Source: CAYJBH01 sp964368815
GTDB lineage: Bacteria > Bacillota > Clostridia > Oscillospirales > Ruminococcaceae
DNA: 17,428 bases
Direction of reading: 5' to 3'
NCBI GenBank assembly: GCA_964368815.1
Contig: CAYJDA010000038.1
Location: 1-17,428, forward strand
How positions within the stretch are numbered: position 1 is the stretch's first letter; every line of letters begins with the position of its first letter. Both the position numbers and the translations under genes were made by a program. This document shows positions 1 through 8,018 of the stretch, piece after piece. The notes beneath the pieces are model-generated. The model was not told where the DNA came from. It made no database searches and saw nothing but the letters and a program-made list of their open reading frames with translations.

Positions 1-16
1 TCAGCCTTTTATACCG

Positions 17-45
17 AAAAAACTGCCCCAAAGAGGCAGTTTTTT
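17..45 (-). terminator. Intrinsic terminator, probably bidirectional
   Basis: A perfect 11-bp inverted repeat (arms 17-27 and 35-45, 7-base loop) has a GC core ACTGCC/GGCAGT flanked by six A on one side and six T on the other. Read on either strand it gives a GC stem followed by a U run, the classic rho-independent form. It is the first convincing terminator downstream of the minus-strand catabolic genes, beyond the regulator remnant. It could equally stop a plus-strand transcript entering from the left. Confidence 0.85.
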
Positions 46-56
46 GACGGTCTGAA

Positions 57-81
57 GCGGCTAATCGCTACGAATAGCCGC
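57..81. repeat. Short inverted repeat beside the terminator
   Basis: Perfect 7-bp arms GCGGCTA (57-63) and TAGCCGC (75-81) surround an 11-base spacer. No U run follows on either strand, so it is not a terminator on its own. It may be an accessory hairpin of the terminator at 17-45 or a leftover of the decayed region. Together with the AT-rich stretch up to 165, it is all I see between the terminator and the WYL remnant. Confidence 0.4.
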
Positions 82-140
82 TAAATTTGTATTTAATTTT
101 TCACAGGGTATGTAGTCATTCTTATCATGTGAGCTTTTCA

Positions 141-160
141 AAATATATTCAAATATATTT
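141..160. repeat. AT-only inverted repeat
   Basis: AAATATATT (141-149) and AATATATTT (152-160) are perfect 9-base inverted arms with a 2-base spacer. The same bases can also be read as a tandem direct repeat. It lies just past the second stop of the WYL remnant. Low sequence complexity makes chance a real possibility and no function is assigned. Confidence 0.3.
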
Positions 161-165
161 CTTGC

Positions 166-366
166 TTAAAACCGCACCGTCACCACATCAACCACGATAT
201 CGCAAAGATGTTCTATGTCGGAGATTACTGTGGTGCGGTGTGCATTAAATCCCTGAGAGGTGAGATATTCGATGATTTCTTCTAATTATACAGGGTGGTT
301 CTCGTCGGTGTTTTCATGCAGGTATTTTAGTAGATGCAGGGTTCTTGATTTCTTGTTCATGAGCAT
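166..366 (-). pseudogene. Remnant of a WYL-type helix-turn-helix regulator (N-terminal part only)
   Basis: Reading from an ATG at 366 gives MLMNKKSRTLHLLKYLHENTDENHPV, a TAA stop at 286-288, then in the same frame LEEIIEYLTSQGFNAHR, TTVISDIEHL and a further stretch to a second TAA at 166-168. The composite resembles the N-terminal winged helix-turn-helix of WYL-domain regulators: a 'KxxxLxLLKYLxENTDExHP' helix, then '(T)xxEIIEYLxxxGxxAxRxTVxxDIExL'. Family members run to about 300 residues, but here neither a WYL domain nor the rest of the protein follows. A Shine-Dalgarno-like AAGGTG lies 7 bases before the ATG, as if the gene start is still intact. An in-frame stop plus loss of the C-terminal part indicates decay. 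The frame stays open for another 34 codons to 61-63, but I recognise nothing in that part. It sits 46 bp downstream of the oxidoreductase gene, in the same direction. Confidence 0.7.
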
Positions 367-412
367 TATCAAACACCTTTGTTAATTTGTTTAATAAAAT
401 TGTAGTTGAATA

Positions 413-2197
413 TTATTTATTACTATAAAGGTTGACCTCAAATACCCTTGCATGATTATCTCCGTAGGTGCTAAAAACGGTGATTTTAACTTCGTTGCAT
501 TGTATTGGTTTTGAGAAGCATAATAAATTTAATCTTTGCAAATTCCCGGTAATTTCTTCACGATAAACAATTTTACCATCGCTTAACAGCTCTACACTAT
601 AATCTTTCACAAGCTCATATGGCATATCCGGCACCTGTTTTTGTTGCGTACTAAAGGTTGCTGAGGTTATTAGGGTGTCGGATAGGTTGGGATCGAATTT
701 AATATGTATTTCTTTCAACAAAGACTTATTTTTAAGGTGTATAGACACCCATTGAGGTTTATCCTTGCTCAACTTTTCTGAAATCCATGCATTTTCATCG
801 CACCCTGTTTTTCTTGAAACTCCATTATTTATGTTGCTTGCCTCACCACCTTTTATGAATGAAGATGCCGAAATTTGTGCATCAAGACACAGATCGTCGG
901 GGTCGTTTTTTGCTATTCCCGGCAAAAAGCAATCATCTTTTATCAACGTTTGTTGAAGTTTGTTCATATGTTTTGCGACGTCACGGCAGGTTAAATTTTC
1001 AAAAAAGGCAATACCCGCAGCGGTTCCAATAGCTTGACCGATAACGGCGCAGGTAGCCATAACCCTTGTCGAGCTAAGTGCCATATGTGTTGCACTTATC
1101 ACTCTGCCTCCCACAAACAAATTTTCTATGTTTTTACTGTAGATACACCTATATGGTATAGTATAGATATCGGTAATCGGCAACCACATAGTGCCCTCCT
1201 CGTCATTACCCTTTGCTCGAAGCCCACCGACCGAGTGAACGTCCATCGTCCAACCACCGTACGCTACTGCATCCTCAAATCTTCTACCACAGTAAACATC
1301 ATTTTCGTTGAGCATATAATCGCCTATTACTCGCCTTGACTCCCTGCGTCCCGGGACAGAGCATATCCAATCTAATGCAAGATTATCGGCATCGTACTCG
1401 CCGGAATTTTTAATATAATCAAATATTCCGTAAACCCACCGCAATAATTCTTCACGGATATCCTCCGCTTCCTCGATAATGGATAGCTCTTGAGCCTCAA
1501 GTTCAATCCACCAATATCCAAACCTTAGATTGCTAATATCCCGACTTGCAAGCATATCTTTTGTAAACGTATGCGCCCATTTCGGTTTTTCATAAGGCAC
1601 ATAATGCCCCATATCTTTTGTGGAAAACATAATGGTGCTACCCATGGTGTGCCTGTCGGCTATCTCGGGGGCATGTTCCTCGTTGTGTTCTGATTTTGCC
1701 TCACGTCCTATTGTCCACTGCGCACCGCTTTCAAATGCTAATACTGCGTCGCCACTTGTATCGGCAAAGTGCTTTGCTTTAAATTCAAATATGGTCTCGG
1801 TGGTCTGCTGTATTGCTTTAATTGACGTGATTTTATTGTCCTCAACGGTAGCATCATAAAAGTGAGTATTTAAATAAAGATCTAAATTATCCTGATAACG
1901 AGTTTTTTCCCATAATATCGTTTCAAACACATGAAAAGAATATTGAGGATTTACATGTTTTGCGGCATGTAATAATTCAAGAATAATACCGGTTTCTCGT
2001 ACATTTTTTATCTCGCCATGGCGGCTTGCTCCGTTAATATCAACCCTAATCTCGCTGCTGGCATTGCCGCCGAGGACAGGGCGATTTTGTAAAAGAGCGG
2101 TTTTTAAACCTTTTCTTGCGGCGGCAATAGCGGCACATATGCCGGACATACCACCACCTACGACCACGAAATCATACTCTTTATTCATTGTTTTCAT
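413..2197 (-). CDS. FAD-dependent oxidoreductase with C-terminal beta-sandwich-like extension
   Basis: A predicted cytoplasmic flavoprotein of 594 residues. The N-terminus carries a Rossmann dinucleotide-binding motif, GGGMSG at residues 14-19 after the hydrophobic strand FVVV. It is followed by the NRPVLGGNAS segment typical of the PF12831-type FAD oxidoreductase family. A conserved C-terminal FAD-contact segment, GGRVISATHMALSSTRV, is followed by a small-residue-rich helix. Residues about 437-594 form a separate extension whose pattern (NINNGV..., NAWIS..., QWVSIHL, late aromatic strand) suggests a discoidin-like beta-sandwich. That part is my inference. There is no signal peptide. An AGGGG ribosome site just upstream supports the first ATG, and it overlaps the stop region of the preceding sulfatase gene (9-bp gap), so the two are translationally linked. 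Family members are common beside sulfatases, but their substrates are largely unknown. In this operon it is a candidate for oxidising the released sugar. The last intact gene of the run. Confidence 0.85.
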   Translation of the reverse strand: MKTMNKEYDFVVVGGGMSGICAAIAAARKGLKTALLQNRPVLGGNASSEIRVDINGASRHGEIKNVRETGIILELLHAAKHVNPQYSFHVFETILWEKTRYQDNLDLYLNTHFYDATVEDNKITSIKAIQQTTETIFEFKAKHFADTSGDAVLAFESGAQWTIGREAKSEHNEEHAPEIADRHTMGSTIMFSTKDMGHYVPYEKPKWAHTFTKDMLASRDISNLRFGYWWIELEAQELSIIEEAEDIREELLRWVYGIFDYIKNSGEYDADNLALDWICSVPGRRESRRVIGDYMLNENDVYCGRRFEDAVAYGGWTMDVHSVGGLRAKGNDEEGTMWLPITDIYTIPYRCIYSKNIENLFVGGRVISATHMALSSTRVMATCAVIGQAIGTAAGIAFFENLTCRDVAKHMNKLQQTLIKDDCFLPGIAKNDPDDLCLDAQISASSFIKGGEASNINNGVSRKTGCDENAWISEKLSKDKPQWVSIHLKNKSLLKEIHIKFDPNLSDTLITSATFSTQQKQVPDMPYELVKDYSVELLSDGKIVYREEITGNLQRLNLLCFSKPIQCNEVKITVFSTYGDNHARVFEVNLYSNK

Positions 2198-2206
2198 ACA
2201 GTTCCC

Positions 2207-3592
2207 CTATATTTCCGGTGTGCCGATATTCCATGGCACGTTGTGTTGTGGCGTTGCTTTATACATTTCGTTTAACATGAATTTATAACCTTTTAGCTTT
2301 ATATCATCATAGCCTGAAATATCCCACAGGTTTTTTATTTCCAAAGAATCATTTTTTAAGTCGTAGAGCTCGCCATAATCTCTGTTCATATAATGTACAA
2401 TCTTGTAATTATCTATTATACACCCCTTTATTGCACCCGCTTCGAGGTACAAACTATTCTGTTTTATAATCGGTTCCGTATCATTCCAATATCTTGAGTA
2501 GGGATGGCATTCTATATTGCTTGGGATATCGGCACCGGCTACCTCGAGACATGTAGAGGCTATGTCAATATTAGTCACCAAATCGTTAATCTTTACACCC
2601 TTAAAACCTGCTATCGGTGGTTTTACAAATAGCGGTACACGCATTAGGCTGTCGCTCAAACATTGCAGTTTCTCCACAAGTCCATAATCGCCCATAAAAT
2701 CGCCGTGATCAGATGTGAAGATTATAACCGTGTTATCGTACATCCCTTGTTTTTTTAAAATCTCTATAACTTCACCGATCTTAGCATCAATCATACTCAT
2801 ATTCGCATAATAAGATTTTTTTGTTTTGATATAATCCTCTTTTGTGAAGTCCTTTAGATATATATGAGAATATCCATCCATTTCTTTATACTGTTTGGGT
2901 TTATCATCAAGGTCATCATAGCTTGTCTCGGGGTAGCTTAAATCCATATCGTCGTACAACCTCTCATACTCGGTACCGATGCCATCGTATGGATGATGAG
3001 GACCGGAAAAAGAGAGGGTGAAAAACCAAGGTTTATCTAACGTTGGAGCACAGTCGGTAAGCCAACCTTTGCCAAGTTCGCCGATATATTCGTCGATATG
3101 ATACTTGGTATCGGCTTTCCACTCGGCACCACTTATAAAAGCGTTTTTTGAGACGGTAGCAGGGTCAACACCATTATCTGTTAGAAAATCAATGTACCCA
3201 CCGAGAGCCTCCCTCGGTGCAAAGGTACCGTGGCCATCTACGATGTTTTCATAATCGTAACCCTTTTCTATCTCACTGTCGGCAAAGTGCTGTTTGCCGA
3301 CGACGGCGGTGTAATATCCGTTCTTTTGAAGCAGGCTCATAAATGTCGTCTCGTCTTTTGGCAACTTGGTTATATACATCGGGCAACCACACTGCGATGG
3401 ATATTTTCCGGTTACTATTGCCGCCCTCGACGGCACACAGGATGGGTTGACACAGCGTGCTTCGATAAAATACACACTCTCGCTAATTAACCTGTCAAGA
3501 TTAGGGGTTACGATTTCGTTATTCATACACGACAATGCGTCAAAACGCTGTTGGTCGGTCATCAAAAACAGAATATTGGGTCTTTTATCCAT
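2207..3592 (-). CDS. Family S1 sulfatase, formylglycine type, cytoplasmic (461 aa)
   Basis: Hydrolyses sulfate esters, very likely on a sugar. The formylglycine site is C52-V-P-S-R56 in SCVPSRAAIVTG, matching the C-x-P-x-R maturation signature. Metal and active-site motifs are TDQQR (D13, Q14), GKQHF (99-103), GPHHPY (197-202) and TSDHG (D295, H296). The frame opens further upstream with a TTG at 3631. The ATG at 3592 is preferred because GGAGGAA lies 8 bases before it and the protein then begins MDKRPNILFLMTD, the usual sulfatase start. There is no signal peptide, so it would act on imported substrate. Being a Cys-type enzyme in a probable anaerobe, it would need an anSME-type maturase, which is not in this window. 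It lies between GH127 and the FAD oxidoreductase, with an 11-bp RNA hairpin in the leader. Regioselectivity cannot be read from sequence. Confidence 0.93.
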   Translation of the reverse strand: MDKRPNILFLMTDQQRFDALSCMNNEIVTPNLDRLISESVYFIEARCVNPSCVPSRAAIVTGKYPSQCGCPMYITKLPKDETTFMSLLQKNGYYTAVVGKQHFADSEIEKGYDYENIVDGHGTFAPREALGGYIDFLTDNGVDPATVSKNAFISGAEWKADTKYHIDEYIGELGKGWLTDCAPTLDKPWFFTLSFSGPHHPYDGIGTEYERLYDDMDLSYPETSYDDLDDKPKQYKEMDGYSHIYLKDFTKEDYIKTKKSYYANMSMIDAKIGEVIEILKKQGMYDNTVIIFTSDHGDFMGDYGLVEKLQCLSDSLMRVPLFVKPPIAGFKGVKINDLVTNIDIASTCLEVAGADIPSNIECHPYSRYWNDTEPIIKQNSLYLEAGAIKGCIIDNYKIVHYMNRDYGELYDLKNDSLEIKNLWDISGYDDIKLKGYKFMLNEMYKATPQHNVPWNIGTPEI

Positions 3593-3613
3593 TGAAAATT
3601 CCTCCAAAAATAG

Positions 3614-3642
3614 TACAGGGAACGGTATCAACGTTCCCTGTA
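3614..3642 (-). promoter_or_regulatory. Intercistronic RNA hairpin between GH127 and sulfatase genes
   Basis: Perfect 11-bp inverted repeat: TACAGGGAACG (3614-3624), 7-base loop, CGTTCCCTGTA (3632-3642). It fills most of the 57-bp gap. In the minus-strand transcript it is followed by CUAUUUUU and then the GGAGG ribosome site of the sulfatase gene. The U run is offset from the stem, so partial termination or mRNA end stabilisation is more likely than a full stop. Confidence 0.6.
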
Positions 3643-3649
3643 AAAAGTC

Positions 3650-5518
3650 TTATGCTTTCGGGAACCAGACACTCATGTCACATTCATCCCTATTTGCCCA
3701 TGTATAGTATGGTATCATGTTTAGGGTTGCACTCTGCTCCTTTTCCACCAGTTCATAATAGAGCTGATCTTTTTGCTCTCTTACAACCGCCGGAACTTTA
3801 AGTGTAACAACTCCACCCAATATATCCGGATTAAACTCCTCAACCACCGACTTTGTCGTATCAACATAGTAGTTGTCAAGCTTGACTGAATTGTCGACAC
3901 CCTCTGCGCAGTAGATAACGGGTCCACGTTTTACACACACCATGCCTCTATCCTGCTCTACATTTGCATTTGCCTGCATGTAGACAGGGGCCATGGCAAG
4001 TTTTAGTAAAATCTCATCACCGATATTCACACTAAGTGTTACATATTCACCACCTTGAACCTTTTTACCGTTTAAGGTTGCATCTTTACACCATGCAGGA
4101 ATGCGGATGTTAACCTTTGCGTTATCGGCTTTTGATACTGCAATTTTTACATCGCCGTCCCATGGGTAATTGGTTGTCATAGAGAGCGATGCATTTTCAC
4201 CCTCATAGTCACAGTTTGCAAACAGATTAACATACACCTCACTCTGCGACTCACCGTATATCCATCGTCCTATTCCTGCCATTGTCCTGAACAGTTGGGG
4301 TGGGCAACACCAACAGGTAAAGGTGTGCCATCTTCGGTCGGCCTTATGTGCATACTGAACATTGAGATCATTCTTTTCGTCCACTATGTAAGGTATTTGG
4401 ACATCCTTTCGGTACGCTAAGGGGTTGGAGTAAAAATAGCGTGTCAATTCTAAATTCGATCCCGAGATACCGGCATTATAGAGTATCTGCTCTGCCCAGT
4501 CGCCAAATTTGGTGTCACCTGTCACGGCAAGCATTCTCATCATCCACATGGCGGCACCGATGTTTGCACAGGACTCATTATAAGCAATCTTATTGGGTAG
4601 AACATACTCGGTGCCGTGTGATTCAAAGGTCACATTTCCACGCTCGGAGTGTCCGATAAAATCAGGGCAAACACCGCCCGTGATATATATCCTCTTGCTT
4701 GTAAGGTCGGCATAGAGCCTTTCGAGGGCAGTCATCAATTTATCTTCACCGGTTAGGGCATACACATCGGTAGCTCCGGCATAGAGATAGGTCGAGGTTA
4801 CCGCATGTCCCACCGCCATGATCTCATCTCGCAGTGGGGTTTTATCCTGGTTTTGGTCGGTGCCGCCGGGCTTCGAACCTCTCATGTTTACAAAAACCTC
4901 GGCAAGTTTTATGTATTTATCGTTTCCGGTCTCCTGACCAAGTTCGCAAAGTCCCATTATCTGGCTGGGGTTGAATCCAAAATGTGCGAGCTCCTCGGGG
5001 TAGGGGCTGAAAACATCCCACAGATAGTCGGCAAGCTTTACGGCGCAGTTTAACATACGTTCATCACGAGTTATGCGTTTATGTGCCACCGCAAAGGTGA
5101 AGAAGTGCCCCATATTATACAGCTCGTGGTTCATATAATCAACCCAACGCTCACGCTCGGTGCAGGTTATCTGGGTGCTGATGTAGCCATCTTCCTCCTG
5201 TGCGCCCTCAATCCACGGGACATAGGTGTTGATTATGTCAAGCACCTTTTCATCGGAAGTGTTTTGGTAAACATAGAGGCAACCCTCTAAGAATTTGTAG
5301 CAATCACCATCCGACCATTCTACACCGAAAAACTTTTCGTCCGACTTTCCCGCAGCTATGGCAAAATTTAAGAGTTTCGCCGAGTTGGTGGGATGAAGCA
5401 ACGCCTCTAACATACTGTTGATTATGTCCATGTAATTCTCGGTACGCTTGCCCCAAAAGCCGCCTTTCAATTTACTGTTTTGTATTTCGGCAAAATAAAA
5501 TTTCCTAAACTGATCCAT
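3650..5518 (-). CDS. Glycoside hydrolase family 127 (beta-L-arabinofuranosidase / anhydrogalactosidase family)
   Basis: A 622-residue retaining exo-glycosidase of the GH127 (former DUF1680) family, with an (alpha/alpha)6 barrel and C-terminal beta-sandwiches. The family's unusual zinc-cysteine site is complete: E315 and C317 in NESCANIGAAMW, and C404-C405 in CWCCPPQ. The second of these groups holds the cysteine nucleophile in characterised beta-L-arabinofuranosidases. E299, 16 residues before E315, matches the spacing of the acid/base. There is no signal peptide. A GTG at 5521 opens the frame one codon earlier, but it sits only 2 bases after GGAGG. The ATG at 5518 has workable spacing and is preferred. 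GH127 includes beta-L-arabinofuranosidases and, in marine carrageenan degraders, alpha-1,3-(3,6-anhydro)-D-galactosidases. The sulfatases and sugar-acid genes around it make the second activity attractive, but sequence alone does not decide. Confidence 0.9.
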   Translation of the reverse strand: MDQFRKFYFAEIQNSKLKGGFWGKRTENYMDIINSMLEALLHPTNSAKLLNFAIAAGKSDEKFFGVEWSDGDCYKFLEGCLYVYQNTSDEKVLDIINTYVPWIEGAQEEDGYISTQITCTERERWVDYMNHELYNMGHFFTFAVAHKRITRDERMLNCAVKLADYLWDVFSPYPEELAHFGFNPSQIMGLCELGQETGNDKYIKLAEVFVNMRGSKPGGTDQNQDKTPLRDEIMAVGHAVTSTYLYAGATDVYALTGEDKLMTALERLYADLTSKRIYITGGVCPDFIGHSERGNVTFESHGTEYVLPNKIAYNESCANIGAAMWMMRMLAVTGDTKFGDWAEQILYNAGISGSNLELTRYFYSNPLAYRKDVQIPYIVDEKNDLNVQYAHKADRRWHTFTCWCCPPQLFRTMAGIGRWIYGESQSEVYVNLFANCDYEGENASLSMTTNYPWDGDVKIAVSKADNAKVNIRIPAWCKDATLNGKKVQGGEYVTLSVNIGDEILLKLAMAPVYMQANANVEQDRGMVCVKRGPVIYCAEGVDNSVKLDNYYVDTTKSVVEEFNPDILGGVVTLKVPAVVREQKDQLYYELVEKEQSATLNMIPYYTWANRDECDMSVWFPKA

Positions 5519-5532
5519 CACTTCCTCCGTTA

Positions 5533-6981
5533 TTAGTATGTTGTTTTTACAGGTGGGTAGGGTGGTGCGCCTATTGTGCCTGCGTTCGGTAATTTGTCTG
5601 CAATTTTCGGCAGATAGTCACCGTTTTGCTCCATGTTTTTTATAACCTTTGCCCGTAGCTCGTTTAATATATCGGCATGTGCCTCACTGTCGGAAAGATT
5701 GTTTAGCTCGTATGGGTCATTTTCAAGGTCATAGAGCTCGTCAATATCCTGCGGTATGTAGCAGTATTTATATCGCTCGGTACGAATTCCTCTAAGTTCA
5801 AAGCTGTGACCGTTGTATTTATAATAGTTCGAGTAGGTCTCTTTAGGTGTGTTTTCTGATTGTGGCAACGAGAGGTCAAATCCATTTTGAGCTTTTTTAT
5901 TGAAAGTGCTAAAAAAAGTTTGTGCGATATCAAGAGTGTTGCAAAAATCGTCACGAGTGTCGGAGGGCTGTGTACCGTTTAAATCGTTACAGATCAAAAG
6001 CGGTGTATTAAGCACCTCCTCATAAAAATATGCCGACTTATCAAAACGGCTGTGTGCGCCGAGCATCTCCCCGTGATCCGAGGTGAATATTACTCTCGTT
6101 CTCCTGCCACCTGAACATTTTGACGCTTTATCAAGTATCTGCCCGATAAGTTTATCCATCATGGTAACACATCCGTAATATGCACAGATGGTTTTGCGCC
6201 AATTCTGTTCGGTAAAGCTGTCCGCTACCACCGATGGCCACCATCTACGTGACTGAAACCATGGTTTGTTTATAAACCTATCGTTTAGATTTTCAGGTAG
6301 CTCAACCTCTTGTAAATCGTACATGTTCATATATTCGTCCGGCAGAGTTGAGGGAAAGTGAGGACCTACAAGTGAGGCGGTAAGGCACCAAGGTTCATCT
6401 TTGTTTTCATCCAAAAATCTTAGCGATTTCTGTGTAACCTTGTATTCAAACCTATCTTCAATGCTGTTTATCCTGCCATAAAACGGTAGATAATCCTCGG
6501 CATCATCACTCACAAACTGTGGTGGATACCCGGGCTTAAACTGCCCTCTGTCGGTAACGGCGGCATCCGCTATTCTTTTTTCGTGTGTTTCTCTCACGCT
6601 CTCGGTACGGCAGATGTCAAAATCTACACCCTTATCCTCGCTCTGCCAATCAAGCCCAAGGTGCCATTTGCCGAAATGACCGACGGCATAGCCCTTATTC
6701 TTTGCGGCATCAAGCCATGTATAGGCACTATGGGGTAGATACTCCTGTGTTGATGCCCCTACATCACAGTTGTCTATTATTCCGCTCTGATGGGGATAAA
6801 GACCGGTGAAGATACTTCCCCTTGCCGGTGTACATAGCGGGCAAACGGTAAAACTATTTATGTAATCGACGGATTTTTCGGCAAGCCTATCAAGATTTGG
6901 TGTTTTAACAAATTTGTGTCCTCGGTAGCCAAAACAATCGGCACGCCACTGGTCGGTAAAGATAAATAATATATTATCCAT
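5533..6981 (-). CDS. Family S1 sulfatase, formylglycine type, cytoplasmic (482 aa)
   Basis: A second sugar sulfatase, clearly distinct from the one at 2207-3592. The formylglycine site is C50-T-P-A-R54 in LCTPARGSIFTG. Other active-site motifs are FTDQWR (D10, Q11), GKWHLG (104-109), GPHFP (206-210) and TSDHG (D302, H303). The C-terminal ELYDLENDPYELNNL segment is characteristic of S1 sulfatases. There is no signal peptide and the N-terminus starts directly with the first beta strand, so it is cytoplasmic. The ATG at 6981 has GAGG 5 bases upstream, inside the end of the kinase gene. Only 2 bp separate the two genes. Two different sulfatases suggest either two sulfate positions on the substrate or sulfates on two different residues. 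It requires a formylglycine-generating enzyme encoded elsewhere. Confidence 0.93.
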   Translation of the reverse strand: MDNILFIFTDQWRADCFGYRGHKFVKTPNLDRLAEKSVDYINSFTVCPLCTPARGSIFTGLYPHQSGIIDNCDVGASTQEYLPHSAYTWLDAAKNKGYAVGHFGKWHLGLDWQSEDKGVDFDICRTESVRETHEKRIADAAVTDRGQFKPGYPPQFVSDDAEDYLPFYGRINSIEDRFEYKVTQKSLRFLDENKDEPWCLTASLVGPHFPSTLPDEYMNMYDLQEVELPENLNDRFINKPWFQSRRWWPSVVADSFTEQNWRKTICAYYGCVTMMDKLIGQILDKASKCSGGRRTRVIFTSDHGEMLGAHSRFDKSAYFYEEVLNTPLLICNDLNGTQPSDTRDDFCNTLDIAQTFFSTFNKKAQNGFDLSLPQSENTPKETYSNYYKYNGHSFELRGIRTERYKYCYIPQDIDELYDLENDPYELNNLSDSEAHADILNELRAKVIKNMEQNGDYLPKIADKLPNAGTIGAPPYPPVKTTY

Positions 6982-6983
6982 AG

Positions 6984-8006
6984 CTACCTCTGTACCCGTC
7001 CAGAGCCATCACCCTGTGCAAGTTTTAGTACCTCGTCAACGCTCACGAGGTTGAAGTCACCCTCTATTGTATGCTTTAAACAACTTGCGGCTACCGCAAA
7101 CTCTATTGCCTCCTGCGGTGCATATCCCATCAGCTGTGAGTAGATAAGTCCACCGCCGAAGCTGTCGCCACCGCCGACTCTATCAACGATGTGAATTAAA
7201 TAGTTTTTGCTGAAATAATATTCTTTACCATCATAAAGCATCGCCGCCCAGTTATTATCATTTGCCGATATAGAACCGCGTAGGGTTATGGCAACCTTTT
7301 TAAAACCAAACCTATCGGCAAGCTGTTTTGCAACATCTTTATATCCCTCGTGGTTTACCGTGCCGGTGGTGACATCGGTGTTTTCGGCATGAATTCCAAA
7401 CACATCGGCGGCATCCTCCTCGTTAGCTATGCAGACATCAACATACGGCATGAGCCTTGCCATAACCTCGCCTGCCTTTTCTTTACTCCATAAATTTTTA
7501 CGGTAGTTAAGGTCGCAGGAGACGGTTATGTTGTTCTCTCTACATACCTTTAAAGCCTGTTCACATATCTCCGGCAAATTTCCGCCAAGGGCGGGGGTTA
7601 TTCCGGTGAAGTGAAACCATTGCACACCTTTTAGAATCTCGTTCCAGTTAAAATCCTCCGGCTTTGCAAGTGCGATTGCGGCATTTGCACGGTTGTATAT
7701 AACCTTAGAGGCACGCTGTGACGCACCTTTTTCTACATAATACGAGCCGAGGGTATCGCCACCGCGAGCAATCATGCCGGTGTTAACCCCAAATTTTCTC
7801 ACCGAGTTTACCGCCGCCTGACCTATCTCGTGTTTCGGCACCTTGGTAACATATGCCGTGTCTATTCCATAATTTGCAAGCGATACCGCAACGTTAGCCT
7901 CACCGCCCGCATATGTAACAACAAATTTATCCGCCTGTGCAAAACGGTTATACCCCTCCGGTACAAGCCTTTGCATTATTTCTCCAAACGTTACAACCTT
8001 AGACAT
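6984..8006 (-). CDS. kdgK: PfkB-family 2-keto-3-deoxy sugar-acid kinase (KDG/KDGal kinase)
   Basis: A 340-residue ribokinase-like (PfkB) enzyme, predicted to phosphorylate 2-keto-3-deoxy-gluconate or -galactonate at C6 with ATP. Visible motifs are the N-terminal GGEANVA (34-40), the DLNYRKNLW segment (165-173) typical of KDG kinases, and the second PfkB signature DRVGGGDSFGGG (275-286). D281 of that signature is the catalytic base. The usual DTxGAGD is DRVGGGD here, as in several KDG kinases. The gene starts with an ATG preceded by AGGAG, which overlaps the aldolase stop (12-bp gap). Standing between the aldolase and a sulfatase gene, it makes the step before aldol cleavage. Gluco versus galacto specificity cannot be told. 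The galacto form fits the beta-galactosidase context. Confidence 0.88.
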   Translation of the reverse strand: MSKVVTFGEIMQRLVPEGYNRFAQADKFVVTYAGGEANVAVSLANYGIDTAYVTKVPKHEIGQAAVNSVRKFGVNTGMIARGGDTLGSYYVEKGASQRASKVIYNRANAAIALAKPEDFNWNEILKGVQWFHFTGITPALGGNLPEICEQALKVCRENNITVSCDLNYRKNLWSKEKAGEVMARLMPYVDVCIANEEDAADVFGIHAENTDVTTGTVNHEGYKDVAKQLADRFGFKKVAITLRGSISANDNNWAAMLYDGKEYYFSKNYLIHIVDRVGGGDSFGGGLIYSQLMGYAPQEAIEFAVAASCLKHTIEGDFNLVSVDEVLKLAQGDGSGRVQR

Positions 8007-8018
8007 TTTTATAATCTC

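Noticed and set aside
3593..3631. TTG-initiated N-terminal extension of the sulfatase
   Set aside because: It would run through the 11-bp hairpin. The ATG at 3592 has an ideal GGAGG and gives the canonical sulfatase N-terminus.
3366..3801. Overlapping plus-strand frames across the sulfatase/GH127 junction
   Set aside because: They overlap well-supported minus-strand genes and each other, with no family resemblance or ribosome site worth noting.
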